This document shows positions 63,538-64,000 of a stretch of DNA of 64,000 nucleotides, piece by piece. The translations under genes and the position numbers were made by a program. Origin of the DNA: Pseudomonas sp. Irchel s3f7. GTDB taxonomy: Bacteria; Pseudomonadota; Gammaproteobacteria; Pseudomonadales; Pseudomonadaceae. The stretch is from contig NZ_FYDO01000001.1 in NCBI RefSeq assembly GCF_900187615.1, positions 124,001 to 188,000 on the forward strand. Reading direction: 5' to 3'. A model generated the notes under the pieces. The model saw only the letters and a program-made list of their open reading frames with translations. It searched no databases and was not told the origin of the DNA. Within the stretch, counting starts at the first letter, position 1, and every line of letters begins with the position of its first letter.

Positions 63538-64000
63538 TCAAAGCCCTTGCTGAAGGGCCGGATCGTCGGGATTGAGCTGTTCGAGTTGCGCCAGGAGAAT
63601 CTGCACGTTTTGCAGTTGACCGCTTTCCTTCCAGTAATTGATCAGCAAGACCCGTGCCTTGCGATCATTGGGGTAGCGCTGAACGATTTCCTGCAGTTGC
63701 TTTTGCGCGGCTTCCAGCTCGTGTTCAGCATACAACGTGGTGGCCAGGTCGTAGCGGTAGTCCTTGTTGTTCGGCTCAAGCTCGACGGCTTTGGACAGGC
63801 CGAGCAGGGCGAACTCGCTTTGCCCGTGATGCAGCAACCAAAGCCCCAGAGCATGTTGCAAATAGGCTGAGTTGGGTTGGGCCTGGAGTTGCTTGGCCAA
63901 TAATTGCCCGGCGGCGTCGTTCTGGCCTTGCTTATCCAGTACGTCGATCTGCATCACCAGTGCGGGCAGATTGGCGGGATCCAGTCGCAACGTATTTTCC
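63538..64000 (-). CDS. TPR-repeat protein, C-terminal part (partial)
   Basis: The end of a tetratricopeptide-repeat protein; the frame is open to the window edge and the start lies beyond it. Several TPR units are readable with the W/L-G-Y-A-F-A-P pattern, for example LQHALGLWLLHHGQSEFALL, LSKAVELEPNNKDYRYDLA and LQEIVQRYPNDRKARVLL. The preceding part of the protein may hold another domain (cytochrome or multiheme partners are common in such proteins). It is co-directional with the KaiC-like gene, with a 98-bp gap. Confidence 0.75.
   Translation of the reverse strand, partial: ENTLRLDPANLPALVMQIDVLDKQGQNDAAGQLLAKQLQAQPNSAYLQHALGLWLLHHGQSEFALLGLSKAVELEPNNKDYRYDLATTLYAEHELEAAQKQLQEIVQRYPNDRKARVLLINYWKESGQLQNVQILLAQLEQLNPDDPALQQGL

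Noticed and set aside
1..64000. CRISPR arrays, rRNA and tRNA genes
   Set aside because: No regularly spaced direct repeats with unique spacers and no tRNA cloverleaf or rRNA sequence were recognised. The only dispersed repeats are REP elements.

Overview
The window is a chromosomal segment of a Pseudomonas, most likely of the P. fluorescens group. Evidence for this: high-GC coding on both strands; the mannitol operon mtlEFGKDYZ with mtlR; a complete functional-amyloid operon fapABCDEF; a class II (medium-chain) PHA synthase; DUF1652 and DUF2790 proteins; and many copies of the typical Pseudomonas REP/REPIN elements (core TGTAGGAGCGAGCTTGCTCG and variants). I see no tRNA, rRNA, CRISPR array or intact mobile element. 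Only a tyrosine-integrase remnant near 31.2-31.5 kb marks old integration.

Layout. 0-12.5 kb: housekeeping and metabolic genes. These are the end of a polyamine-binding protein, agmatinase, an aldo/keto reductase, zapE with a tiny companion gene, a GNAT acetyltransferase, the phosphoethanolamine transferase eptC/cptA, an overlapping gnd-zwf pair, nhaB, and a delta-60-repeat protein. 12.6-20.1 kb: the fap amyloid operon on the minus strand, facing a VpsR-like sigma-54 activator across a bidirectional terminator. A -24/-12 promoter lies 48 nt or so upstream of fapA. 20.4-31.2 kb: a PnuC transporter with its nucleoside-kinase-like partner, an sCache chemoreceptor, uppP-DUF1294, a LysR/azoreductase divergent pair, an alpha/beta hydrolase, an MFS exporter and the ABC-F factor ybiT. 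31.2-36.1 kb: integrase remnant, small orphan ORFs, an orphan PHA synthase, lpxO and ku.

36.3-41.0 kb: a small secreted protein, a PQQ sugar dehydrogenase, a DUF2834 protein, a short threonine deaminase preceded by what looks like a complete ribosome-mediated attenuator (leader peptide, anti-terminator and terminator), ecotin, DUF1652 and DUF2790. 41.0-50.7 kb: mannitol/polyol uptake and catabolism. The polyol enters by MtlEFGK, MtlD oxidises it to a ketose, and MtlZ (fructokinase) or MtlY (xylulokinase) phosphorylates the product. REPINs sit inside the operon at the mtlE-mtlF and mtlG-mtlK junctions. 50.7-53.0 kb: an AT-richer PI-PLC-like gene and a glycosyltransferase.

53.1-63.4 kb: a dense signalling island. 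It holds a single-receiver protein, a CHASE3-GAF hybrid kinase with three receivers, CheR, a receiver-less CheB, a receiver-kinase, another single receiver, and a convergent KaiC-like ATPase overlapping a hybrid kinase. There is no chemoreceptor, CheA or CheW in the island. The window ends inside a TPR protein.

Starts were chosen from Shine-Dalgarno position, operon overlaps and family length. Functions rest on motifs read by eye; no database search was possible.
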